Source: Azonexus sp.
GTDB lineage: Bacteria; Pseudomonadota; Gammaproteobacteria; Burkholderiales; Rhodocyclaceae
Reading direction: 5' to 3'
Assembly: GCA_030691385.1 (NCBI GenBank)
Contig: JAUYEI010000108.1
Span: forward strand, 1 to 57,534
DNA length: 57,534 nt
Position 1 is the first letter of the stretch; each line of letters starts with the position of its first letter. Positions 43,383 through 50,770 of this stretch are shown one piece after another. Under the pieces are notes generated by a model. That model saw only the letters and a program-made list of their open reading frames with translations. It made no database searches and was not told the origin of the DNA. The position numbers were made by a program, and so were the translations under genes.

Positions 43383-43444
43383 GCAAAGCCCCCTGTCGCG
43401 CCAGCAAAAACCAGCGCAGATCCGCCCAGTAATTGGTTTTCGCT

Positions 43445-43474
43445 ATTGTAGCCACTTGAATTGCCGGAGTGCAA
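43445..43474 (-). promoter_or_regulatory. Sigma-70-like promoter for motAB
   Basis: On the minus strand TTGCAC (-35), an 18-nt spacer and TACAAT (-10) lie about 60 nt upstream of the motA ATG. No sigma-28 box is seen here. This suggests motAB may be expressed independently of FliA, unlike in enteric bacteria. Confidence 0.5.
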
Positions 43475-43565
43475 AGAAAGAGAGAGAGCCTGCTTGGCGC
43501 ATCTTCGGTTTGGCGGAAACACCCGGTGGTAGACTGAAGTGCATTGCCACACCAATCCATTGCCC

Positions 43566-44102
43566 ATGATTGAATACTGCAACCACTGCGGCGCGCATGT
43601 AAGCTTGACCATTCCACCAGGAGATTCACTACCGCGACACGTGTGTGATGCTTGCGGATACATCCACTATGAAAATCCCCGCCTGGTGGTCGGTTGCGTC
43701 GCTGTATGGGATGATCGAATCCTGCTCTGCCGGCGTGCCATCGAACCACGACACGGTTTCTGGACGCTTCCCGCCGGTTTTATGGAAAACGGGGAAACCA
43801 CCGCGCAGGCAGCGATTCGGGAAACACACGAAGAAGCGGGAGCCAGGATTCTGATTGATGCGCCGTTCGCCATAATCAGCATCGCCCATATCAACCAGGT
43901 CCATTTGTTCTATCGCGGCCGCATGAGCAGCCCGCATTTTGCCGCTGGCGAGGAGAGCCTTGAAGTCAGCCTGTGCCATCCAGAGCAGATTCCCTGGAAT
44001 GAGCTGGCATTTCGCAGCGTCAGCTTGTGCCTTGAACGATACCTTGCCGACCGCGCAAAAGGTGTATTCGGCTTTCACGAAACTGAAATTTCAGCAACAT
44101 AA
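43566..44102 (+). CDS. Nudix hydrolase with N-terminal zinc ribbon
   Basis: The 178-residue product starts MIEYCNHCG and has a four-Cys zinc ribbon (CNHCG...CDACGYIHYENP). The Nudix domain follows, with the Nudix box GFMENGETTAQAAIRETHEEAGA complete. The architecture resembles NudC/YjaD-like and other zinc-ribbon Nudix hydrolases that cleave NADH-like or ADP-ribose substrates. It lacks the long N-terminal domain of true NudC, so the substrate is open. An in-frame ATG at 43539 would add nine residues before the ribbon and is less likely. It is transcribed away from motA. Confidence 0.88.
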   Translation: MIEYCNHCGAHVSLTIPPGDSLPRHVCDACGYIHYENPRLVVGCVAVWDDRILLCRRAIEPRHGFWTLPAGFMENGETTAQAAIRETHEEAGARILIDAPFAIISIAHINQVHLFYRGRMSSPHFAAGEESLEVSLCHPEQIPWNELAFRSVSLCLERYLADRAKGVFGFHETEISAT

Positions 44103-44108
44103 GCCTTA

Positions 44109-44756
44109 TCAATCGGCAAGCCGATACTCCACCGGCAAGGAAATCGCCATACGCCGGCCACGCATGCCCTCCGGCAAAATCGCCAGACTGACCGCCTGCA
44201 CAACCATTTCAAGCGCCTGACGATCAAGCACCTCGTAACCGGACGAGTTAGCCAGCGAGACCGTCGGAGCCCCCTGTCCTGTTGGCATGACAACCGAGAC
44301 CTGGGCCACACCCTCCCAGCCCTTCTCACGCGCCAGAGGTGGATAGACTTTGAATTGGCGGGCGCTCCGCGCCACAGCCAATCGATATTGCCCAATTTCC
44401 TCCACTGAAGCCGCTAGCGCATCAGTCGGTGTCACCTCAAGCGAACGATCGGACTTCGCCTTTCCTGAAACAGCAGGCTCTACGGTCGACCGGAAAAAAG
44501 GGTCAAAATTGAAATGCTCCGCCGTTGATTTGAGTGGCGCGCCGGGTTGTCGAACGGCAGCCTGAGCTTTGACCATTGCTGCTTTGCGAATACCGGGATC
44601 AAGCGAATCGGCCCCGCCCCGCGAGGCAATGACCACATTCAAGGCATTCATTCCATCACCGGTAGCCGCTGTCCGAGCCAGCCCGTCAAGGTGGATCGGT
44701 GATATCAAGATCGCCAGATGCGATAAAACGGAGATGACTATGGCGCGAATCAGCAT
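44109..44756 (-). CDS. TonB C-terminal domain protein
   Basis: The 215-residue product has an N-terminal hydrophobic anchor (residues about 3-20, IRAIVISVLSHLAILISPI) and a periplasmic linker. The TonB/TolA-type C-terminal domain contains FKVYPPLAREKGWEGVAQVSVVMPTGQ...VSLANSSGYEVLDRQALEMVVQAV. TonB proteins transmit inner-membrane energy to outer-membrane receptors. There is no exbBD beside it and the Pro-rich spacer is missing, so it may act in another envelope process. Its end lies 6 nt from the convergent Nudix gene. Confidence 0.8.
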   Translation of the reverse strand: MLIRAIVISVLSHLAILISPIHLDGLARTAATGDGMNALNVVIASRGGADSLDPGIRKAAMVKAQAAVRQPGAPLKSTAEHFNFDPFFRSTVEPAVSGKAKSDRSLEVTPTDALAASVEEIGQYRLAVARSARQFKVYPPLAREKGWEGVAQVSVVMPTGQGAPTVSLANSSGYEVLDRQALEMVVQAVSLAILPEGMRGRRMAISLPVEYRLAD

Positions 44757-44780
44757 GCGCCAGTTTTACCGTTCTCGGCA

Positions 44781-44821
44781 CAAAAAACAAACCCCCGACC
44801 GGCTAAGCAGATCGGAGGTTT
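44781..44821 (-). terminator. Rho-independent terminator after the ccoG-fixH-DUF3149 genes
   Basis: The stem AAACCcCCGA/TCGGaGGTTT (44789-44798 with 44812-44821, one mismatch) is followed on the minus strand by TTGTTTTTTG. Confidence 0.8.
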
Positions 44822-44862
44822 ATAGCAACCAACACTCACCGAGTGATACAGTCGGCAGCGTT

Positions 44863-45003
44863 TTACTTGCCGGCCTTGCGTGAATCTTCGTCTATCTTGT
44901 TGGCGTACATCTTGCCCATGACTACACCGATGACCAGAACACCGACGATCACGGCGAAGCTCATCAGACCAAAATCGCTGCTAAACAAAAGTTCCCACGC
45001 CAT
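44863..45003 (-). CDS. Small membrane protein, DUF3149 type (46 aa)
   Basis: A 46-residue open frame has a very strong ribosome site (GGAGGTGA 5 nt before ATG). The product MAWELLFSSDFGLMSFAVIV continues as one membrane helix, then MGKMYANKIDEDSRKAGK. This pattern, W-x-x-L-F-S-S-D-x-G-L-M-S followed by a single helix, fits the small DUF3149 family as I recall it. It follows fixH in the cytochrome oxidase locus and precedes a terminator, so it is probably co-expressed with the assembly genes. Function is unknown. Confidence 0.83.
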   Translation of the reverse strand: MAWELLFSSDFGLMSFAVIVGVLVIGVVMGKMYANKIDEDSRKAGK

Positions 45004-45038
45004 ATGTCACCTCCCAGTAACAAATAAAAAACTAAAAA

Positions 45039-45560
45039 CTAATTTCCCAAGCGCGCCGCCAGGCGCAACGGTTCCACCGAATCAACCTGCCACTCGCCTT
45101 GAAGCCGCCATTGAGCCGCGGGGTCCTCGATCGAAACAAGCCAACGCCCAGAGACCTCCATAGCCAGCATGCCACCATAGAAGCCCCGTCCTTCCAAAGT
45201 CATCTTGACCAACTGGTCCTGCCCGGCTCGCGTCGGATGCGCCAGCTTCAACGTGATCTCCGACGGAAAAGTCGCATCGCCTTCCGCACTCAGCAACAGT
45301 CGCAAATTAGAACCTGAACGCATTACATCGCCATGCAATCCGAGGTTGGCTGCCTTTTGATCGCGCTGCAAGCTTTGGTTTACGGACAAACCTTGCTTGT
45401 AATAGTCATCAGTGACTAAACCGTCATAGCTGACCACCGCCAGCCACAAGGTGATGAACCCGGCAACAATAACGATACCCGGACCGGCCATGAGTATCCA
45501 CGGCCAGCGGTCCTTGTACCAAGGTTGATTGTCGTTCTTCAATGTCATTGCGTTACTCAT
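45039..45560 (-). CDS. ccoH: FixH/CcoH family cbb3 oxidase assembly protein
   Basis: The 173-residue product has an N-terminal membrane helix (PWILMAGPGIVIVAGFITLWLAV) followed by the FixH signature YDGLVTDDYYKQGLSVNQSLQRDQKA. A periplasmic beta-rich domain follows. It is directly behind ccoG (1 nt gap), as in other fixGH arrangements. FixH/CcoH is needed for stable assembly of cbb3-type oxidase. Confidence 0.9.
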   Translation of the reverse strand: MSNAMTLKNDNQPWYKDRWPWILMAGPGIVIVAGFITLWLAVVSYDGLVTDDYYKQGLSVNQSLQRDQKAANLGLHGDVMRSGSNLRLLLSAEGDATFPSEITLKLAHPTRAGQDQLVKMTLEGRGFYGGMLAMEVSGRWLVSIEDPAAQWRLQGEWQVDSVEPLRLAARLGN

Positions 45561-45561
45561 G

Positions 45562-46983
45562 TCAGGGCATCAGGAATGAGGCCTTTTCGTGAACCGCGAT
45601 ATTCTCGTGATTCTGGGCCTTGATATCAAAATAAATGGTATTCGCACCCTTTTTCCCGGAATCCGGTGGGACACGAACAACGACGGTCACTTCATGGTTC
45701 TCTGCACTGCCAACCTCGACGATGCGCTCACCAACGATTTCTACTCCCGCAATACCCTCAACCGACAATGCATAGCGTTTGGGCTCTTCAGTGGTATTCA
45801 TTACTTTTAGGTTGTAGACGTTTTCGATACGGCCGTTATCCGCTTCCCGCGCCAAAATTGAACGATCCCGAATAACATCAACCTTCAAGGGCACACGGAC
45901 TGCCAGGGACCAGATCGAAGCAATCGTGATTACCGTCAGAATAACCGTATAAAGAATGATCCGCGGGCGAACCAAATGAGAAATTACCTCCTTGGAGGTG
46001 AAATGCTTTGTCAATGCGTTTTCGGTTGTATACCGGATAAGTCCCCGCGGCAATCCAACCTTGTCCATAACAGGGTCGCATACGTCAATGCAGGCACCAC
46101 AACCAATACATTCGTATTGCTGCCCCTTGCGAATATCAATGCCCGTCGGGCAAACCGCGACACACAACCCACAGTCCACACAATCACCCAATCCGGCACT
46201 CTTGACATCAGCCCCCTTCTTGCGAGCAGCACGCGGCTCACCACGCTCCGGATCGTAGGTGATGATCAGCGTATCCGGATCAAACATAACCCCCTGAAAG
46301 CGGGCATAGGGGCACATATACTTGCACACCTGCTCTCGAAGAAAGCCAGCCTGCATATAACAAAAACCGCCGTAGAAGAATGTCCAGAAAAGCTCCCACC
46401 CGGAAAAACCGAACGGTAGCGCAGCGATCAATTCGTCTACTGGTGTGAAATAAGCTACGAGCGTGAATCCCGTCCATAGCGAGATCAACAACCAGATTGC
46501 ATGCTTCACGGCCTTCAGACGGAACTTCCTAGCCGTCATCAGGCTCTTGTCCAACTTCATGCGTGCCGAACGATCTCCTTCAATCCGGTTTTCCACCCAC
46601 ATGAATATTTCGGTGTACACGGTTTGCGGGCAGGCGTATCCGCAAAACAAGCGTCCAGCAATTGCCGTAAACAAAAACAACGCATATGCAGAAACAATCA
46701 GCAGCAAGGCCAAATAAAAGACATCCTGAGGCCACAGGACCAGACCAAACAAATAGAATTTTCGTTCAACCAGGTGCAGCAGAACGGCCTGACGGTCATT
46801 CCATTCCAGCCACGGTGCGCAGTAAAAAAGGATTTGGGTAACCCAGACCAGCACCCAGCGCCAGTTGTTCCACCACCCCTTCACGTCACGGATATAGACC
46901 TTTTTGTGTTTCTCGTAAAAAGAAACTTCCGCCGGAGTATCGGCAGATTTGGCGTGAGGGCTATTACTAGAGGGTTCCGTCAT
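45562..46983 (-). CDS. ccoG: cbb3 oxidase accessory iron-sulfur protein CcoG (FixG/RdxA)
   Basis: The product is about 473 residues from ATG 46983; an in-frame ATG at 47019 gives 485. It has several membrane helices, CGYACPQTVYTEIFMWVE and CKYMCPYARFQGVMFDPDTLIITYD. Two 4Fe-4S ferredoxin motifs follow (CVDCGLCVAVCPTGID and CIGCGACIDVCDPVMDKVG), and an Ig-like C-terminal domain closes the protein. CcoG reduces copper during delivery to the binuclear centre. It is separated from ccoP by a terminator and so has its own promoter. Confidence 0.95.
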   Translation of the reverse strand: MTEPSSNSPHAKSADTPAEVSFYEKHKKVYIRDVKGWWNNWRWVLVWVTQILFYCAPWLEWNDRQAVLLHLVERKFYLFGLVLWPQDVFYLALLLIVSAYALFLFTAIAGRLFCGYACPQTVYTEIFMWVENRIEGDRSARMKLDKSLMTARKFRLKAVKHAIWLLISLWTGFTLVAYFTPVDELIAALPFGFSGWELFWTFFYGGFCYMQAGFLREQVCKYMCPYARFQGVMFDPDTLIITYDPERGEPRAARKKGADVKSAGLGDCVDCGLCVAVCPTGIDIRKGQQYECIGCGACIDVCDPVMDKVGLPRGLIRYTTENALTKHFTSKEVISHLVRPRIILYTVILTVITIASIWSLAVRVPLKVDVIRDRSILAREADNGRIENVYNLKVMNTTEEPKRYALSVEGIAGVEIVGERIVEVGSAENHEVTVVVRVPPDSGKKGANTIYFDIKAQNHENIAVHEKASFLMP

Positions 46984-47066
46984 TGTCTTATCCGTATCCA
47001 AATTGCGCTGAGCATGCAATGCCTAGCGTTTCTTCAACGCAATTTAGATACAAATCAGTATTTTCA

Positions 47067-47105
47067 AACACAAAAGAAAAACGGGGCGGCTAGGCCGCCC
47101 CGTTT
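47067..47105 (-). terminator. Rho-independent terminator after ccoNOQP
   Basis: A perfect 12-bp stem AAACGGGGCGGC/GCCGCCCCGTTT with a TAG loop (47079-47105) is followed on the minus strand by TTTTCTTTTGTG. It sits 8 nt after the ccoP stop. Confidence 0.93.
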
Positions 47106-47112
47106 CGAACAA

Positions 47113-48012
47113 TTACTTGGCGCCTTGGCTCAGGCCAATCACGTAAGCTGACAGCAGATGCACCTTGGCGTCGCCCAGGAATTCCTTCCAGGCAGGCATC
47201 TGGTTCTGACGACCCTTGGCGATCGTTTCGGTGATAACGGCTTCAGAAGAACCATACAACCAGACCTTGTCGGTCAGGTTGGGAGCCCCGACAGCGGCCA
47301 TACCCGTGGCTTCCATGCCGTGGCAACCGACACAACCGGCAGAGGCAAAGGTTTCCTTACCCTTGGCAGAACGGACGGAGTCATTCGGCAGACCGGACAG
47401 CGAACGGACGTAGTTGGCCAGATCCTTGATGCTATCTGCACCCAACTGCTCATGCGGAGGCATGACACCCATACGGCCATTTGCGATGGATTCCTTGATC
47501 TGGTCGGGCTCGCCACCATACATCCAGTCAGCATCGGTCAGGTTCGGGAAACCCTTGGCACCACGCGCATCAGCGCCATGACACTGCATGCAGTAGGTCA
47601 GGTACAAGCGCTTGCCCATTTCCATTGCCTGCTTGTCGCCAGCAACAGCCTTGAGATCCATGGCCAGGTACTTGTCAAACAAAGGCTTGACCGTGGCATC
47701 CATCTTCGCAACTTCAGCCTTGTGCTGGCCAACAGCAGTCCAGCCCAGTATGCCTTTGTTGCTACCCAAGCCCGGGTACAGCGCGAGATAAACAAAGCCA
47801 AAAATGATGGTGATGATGAACATCCAACTCCACCAGCGGGGCATCGGGTTGTTATACTCCTCAAGAGTTTCATCCCAGACATGACCCATGGTCTTGCCCG
47901 GCGTGAAGGTGGCCTTGCTCTGCATGAAGAGAAGGATTGCGCAGGCAAGAATGCTGCCCACCACAATCACAATCACGTACATGTTCCAGAATTCGCTAAC
48001 GAAATCGCTCAT
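47113..48012 (-). CDS. ccoP: cbb3 cytochrome c oxidase subunit III CcoP (diheme)
   Basis: The 299-residue product has two N-terminal membrane helices and the CcoP signature MGHVWDETLEEYNNPMPRWWSWMFIITIIFGFVYLALYPGLG. Two c-type heme sites follow, CMQCH and CVGCH, with downstream Met ligands (GVMPPH, NQMPAW). It passes electrons from soluble cytochrome c to CcoO. It is last in ccoNOQP. Confidence 0.97.
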   Translation of the reverse strand: MSDFVSEFWNMYVIVIVVGSILACAILLFMQSKATFTPGKTMGHVWDETLEEYNNPMPRWWSWMFIITIIFGFVYLALYPGLGSNKGILGWTAVGQHKAEVAKMDATVKPLFDKYLAMDLKAVAGDKQAMEMGKRLYLTYCMQCHGADARGAKGFPNLTDADWMYGGEPDQIKESIANGRMGVMPPHEQLGADSIKDLANYVRSLSGLPNDSVRSAKGKETFASAGCVGCHGMEATGMAAVGAPNLTDKVWLYGSSEAVITETIAKGRQNQMPAWKEFLGDAKVHLLSAYVIGLSQGAK

Positions 48013-48026
48013 TTGCTTTCCTTTTT

Positions 48027-48203
48027 TCAGCGAGGGCGCGAAGTATCGGACATCGCGCCCAGATCATCGTGCTCTGCGAACGGCAAGCTGGCAGCTTCCT
48101 CAAACCCCTTCTTGCTGCTCTTGCTGTAAGCCCACCCTACGATTGCCAGGAAGCATAGCAACCCGACAACCGTTACGATGGAACGCAGATCGTTGATGTC
48201 CAT
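48027..48203 (-). CDS. ccoQ: cbb3 oxidase small subunit CcoQ (FixQ)
   Basis: A 58-residue open frame fills the gap between ccoO and ccoP. The product MDINDLRSIVTVVGLLCFLA has one membrane helix continuing IVGWAYSKSSKKGFEEAASLPF and an acidic tail. AYSKSxKxxFEEAAxLPF is the CcoQ/FixQ signature. It stabilises the CcoP-CcoNO interaction. Confidence 0.94.
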   Translation of the reverse strand: MDINDLRSIVTVVGLLCFLAIVGWAYSKSSKKGFEEAASLPFAEHDDLGAMSDTSRPR

Positions 48204-48208
48204 GGCTA

Positions 48209-48844
48209 TTACTTGACGTTCTTCAGCGCCGTACCCATACCCTGCAGGTAGGCGATGAGGACATCGAGTTCGGTCTTGTCGCCGATAGCCGCCTTGGCAC
48301 CCTTGATTTCCTCATCGGAATAAGTCGGGATACCACGGGCGTTTGCATAGCCGCGCATAACCTCCATCTTCTTCTCGATATCGGCGCCAACCGTATCCTT
48401 GGCCTTAACATCCGCCAGAAAGGCAAATGCCGGCATATTGGACTCAGGCACCACGTCGCGAGGATTTATCAGGTGTGCACGCTGCCATTCATCGGAGTAA
48501 CGTCCACCGACACGATGAAGATCGGGGCCGGTACGCTTGGAACCCCACTGGAACGGATGGTCATAGACAAACTCGCCAGCAACGGAGTAATGACCATAAC
48601 GCTCGGTTTCAGCGCGGAACGGACGGATCATCTGCGAGTGACACAGGAAGCAGCCTTCGCGGACGTAGATGTCACGACCGGCCAGATTGACCGCTGGATA
48701 AGGTTTCACGCCATCAACCGGTGTTGTGGTCGACTTCTGGAAGAAGAGCGGAACGATTTCGAGCAGGCCGCCCCAAATCACGGTTAGTAGCGTCAGGACG
48801 ATGAGCAGACCTACGCTTTTTTCAATTTGCTCGTGCTTGATCAT
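48209..48844 (-). CDS. ccoO: cbb3 cytochrome c oxidase subunit II CcoO (monoheme)
   Basis: The 211-residue product starts [35 protein letters not shown] (membrane anchor). It has the heme c site [15 protein letters not shown] and conserved [37 protein letters not shown]. The longer upstream open frame runs into ccoN and is ignored. It transfers electrons from CcoP to CcoN. Confidence 0.97.
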   Translation of the reverse strand: MIKHEQIEKSVGLLIVLTLLTVIWGGLLEIVPLFFQKSTTTPVDGVKPYPAVNLAGRDIYVREGCFLCHSQMIRPFRAETERYGHYSVAGEFVYDHPFQWGSKRTGPDLHRVGGRYSDEWQRAHLINPRDVVPESNMPAFAFLADVKAKDTVGADIEKKMEVMRGYANARGIPTYSDEEIKGAKAAIGDKTELDVLIAYLQGMGTALKNVK

Positions 48845-48861
48845 TATTAATCTCCCCCTAA

Positions 48862-50286
48862 TCAGGCGTGATGAGCGACAGGAACGTTCACCGTGGTATC
48901 TGCTGTCTTGCCGCCAGCCATGGTCTTGAACATGTTGTAAGCCATGAGCAGCATGCCACCCAGGAACAACACGCCACCCAGCCAACGGATCGCCCAGAAC
49001 GGGTAGGAACCCTTGACCGATTCGACGAAGCTGTAAGCCAGCGTACCGTCAGCGTTGACCGCACGCCACATCAGGCCCTGCATCACACCGGCAATCCACA
49101 TCGAAGCGATGTAGAGCACGGTCCCGATCGTGGCGATCCAGAAGTGGGTCGTGACCAGTTTGGTGCTATGCATTTCGGTCTTGCCGAAGAGGCGCGGGAT
49201 CAGGTAGTACATGGCACCGATGGAAACCATGGCAACCCAGCCGAGGGCACCGGAGTGCACGTGGCCGACAGTCCAGTCCGTGTAGTGCGACAAGGCATTG
49301 ACGGTCTTGATCGACATCATCGGACCTTCGAACGTAGACATACCGTAGAAGGACAGCGAGGTGATCAGGAACTTCAGGATGGGATCGTCGCGCAGCTTAT
49401 GCCAAGCACCCGACAGGGTCATGATGCCGTTGATCATGCCACCCCAGGACGGAGCCAGAAGAATCAGCGAGAAGACCATACCAACCGACTGAGTCCAGTC
49501 CGGCAGGGCGGTGTAGTGCAGGTGGTGCGGACCCGCCCACATGTATGTGAAAATTAGCGCCCAGAAGTGGACCACGGACAGGCGATAGGAGTAAACCGGA
49601 CGACCAGCCTGCTTCGGCACGAAGTAATACATGATTCCAAGGAAACCGGCAGTCAGAAAGAAGCCGACAGCGTTGTGACCGTACCACCACTGGATCATGG
49701 CATCCTGAACACCGGCATAGACCGAGTAGGACTTGAGCAGCGTAATCGGCATGGCGGCACTATTCACCAGATGCAGAAGCGCAACGGTGAGAATCATCGA
49801 ACCAAAGAACCAGTTAGCCACATAGATATGCGACACCTTACGGGTTGCAATGGTACCGAAGAAGACCAGCGCGTAAGACACCCAGACCAGCGTGATCAGG
49901 ATATCGATAGGCCACTCCAGCTCAGCGTACTCCTTGCCGGAGGTGATACCCAGCGGCAAAGTGATCGCAGCCAGCAGGATGACAATTTGCCAGCCCCAGA
50001 AGGTAAACGGAACCAGCGGCCCCCCCCAGAGGCGAGCACAGCTTGTGCGTTGAACGCACCAGTAAGACGTTGCAAACAGGGCGCAGCCACCAAACGCGAA
50101 AATAACTGCGTTGGTATGCAACGGGCGTAGACGGCCAAAGTGCAGGAAGCCAATATTCAGCTCCGGCCAGACCAACTGCGCAGCAATGATGACACCGACC
50201 AGCATGCCAACAATGCCCCAGATGACAGTCATGACGGCGAATTGCCGTACAACCTTATCGTTATATGTGGTTTGCGTTCCAGACAT
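48862..50286 (-). CDS. ccoN: cbb3 cytochrome c oxidase catalytic subunit I CcoN
   Basis: The product is 474 residues from ATG 50286 (GAGAGGTG upstream). It has twelve hydrophobic segments and the cbb3 heme-copper signatures: [20 protein letters not shown] (low-spin heme His), [23 protein letters not shown] (CuB His and Tyr), [15 protein letters not shown] (CuB His pair) and [17 protein letters not shown] (heme ligands). It reduces oxygen at high affinity for micro-oxic respiration. It leads ccoNOQP behind an FNR-type box. Confidence 0.98.
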   Translation of the reverse strand: MSGTQTTYNDKVVRQFAVMTVIWGIVGMLVGVIIAAQLVWPELNIGFLHFGRLRPLHTNAVIFAFGGCALFATSYWCVQRTSCARLWGGPLVPFTFWGWQIVILLAAITLPLGITSGKEYAELEWPIDILITLVWVSYALVFFGTIATRKVSHIYVANWFFGSMILTVALLHLVNSAAMPITLLKSYSVYAGVQDAMIQWWYGHNAVGFFLTAGFLGIMYYFVPKQAGRPVYSYRLSVVHFWALIFTYMWAGPHHLHYTALPDWTQSVGMVFSLILLAPSWGGMINGIMTLSGAWHKLRDDPILKFLITSLSFYGMSTFEGPMMSIKTVNALSHYTDWTVGHVHSGALGWVAMVSIGAMYYLIPRLFGKTEMHSTKLVTTHFWIATIGTVLYIASMWIAGVMQGLMWRAVNADGTLAYSFVESVKGSYPFWAIRWLGGVLFLGGMLLMAYNMFKTMAGGKTADTTVNVPVAHHA

Positions 50287-50383
50287 GAACCCACCTCTCG
50301 TAAAGAAAAAACGGAATGCCCACCTCCCTGAACCCAAGGGGGACACATAGAAAGCGATGATATTCTAGTTCAGGGAGTGCGTT

Positions 50384-50397
50384 TTGACCTAGATCAA
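50384..50397 (-). promoter_or_regulatory. FNR/Anr-type box upstream of ccoN
   Basis: TTGACCTAGATCAA (minus strand TTGATCTAGGTCAA) matches TTGAT-N4-ATCAA in nine of ten positions. A -10-like TAGAAT lies on the minus strand at 50362-50367. This puts the box centre about 26 nt from the -10, near position -40, as in class II FNR activation. Oxygen-limited induction of cbb3 oxidase by FNR/Anr is established in proteobacteria. Confidence 0.85.
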
Positions 50398-50463
50398 CCT
50401 ACCTATTATCTAAGACAGATAGTCCGAAATATCTAGACGCAACGCTTGACACGCGGGGCGTAG

Positions 50464-50492
50464 ACAAAAAAAGGGTGCGTCGTAACGCACCC
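50464..50492 (-). terminator. Rho-independent terminator after ccoIS
   Basis: GGGTGCGT/ACGCACCC with a CGTA loop (50473-50492) is followed on the minus strand by TTTTTTTGTC. It lies about 85 nt after the ccoS stop and shields the ccoN promoter. Confidence 0.9.
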
Positions 50493-50578
50493 CAACCCCA
50501 ACAGAGAATTGCTGTGAAGCGCTCGCTTCACAATGAAGTTATTCTGCCTAGCGTTGCCGCCCCTTACGTTGACGCAAG

Positions 50579-50770
50579 TCAACCATTGTTTCGTTTGTTA
50601 GCTTCTGCAGCCTCGGCAGGTGGTTTTGGTTGATCCTCGTCCATCAGGACACGAAAACCCGGCCCTTCGAGGTCATCGAACTGGCCGCTGCGCACCGACC
50701 ACCAGAAAGCCAAGGCAATCCCGAAGACCAGAACAACCGAAACCGGAATGAGGAGATATACACTTTCCAT
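50579..50770 (-). CDS. ccoS: cbb3 oxidase maturation protein CcoS
   Basis: The 63-residue product MESVYLLIPVSVVLVFGIAL has one membrane helix, then the CcoS signature WWSVRSGQFDDLEGPGFRVLMDED and a Pro/Ala/Asn tail. I use ATG 50770, where TGATG overlaps the ccoI stop. The longer frame lies inside ccoI. CcoS is needed for cofactor insertion into cbb3 oxidase. Confidence 0.94.
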   Translation of the reverse strand: MESVYLLIPVSVVLVFGIALAFWWSVRSGQFDDLEGPGFRVLMDEDQPKPPAEAAEANKRNNG

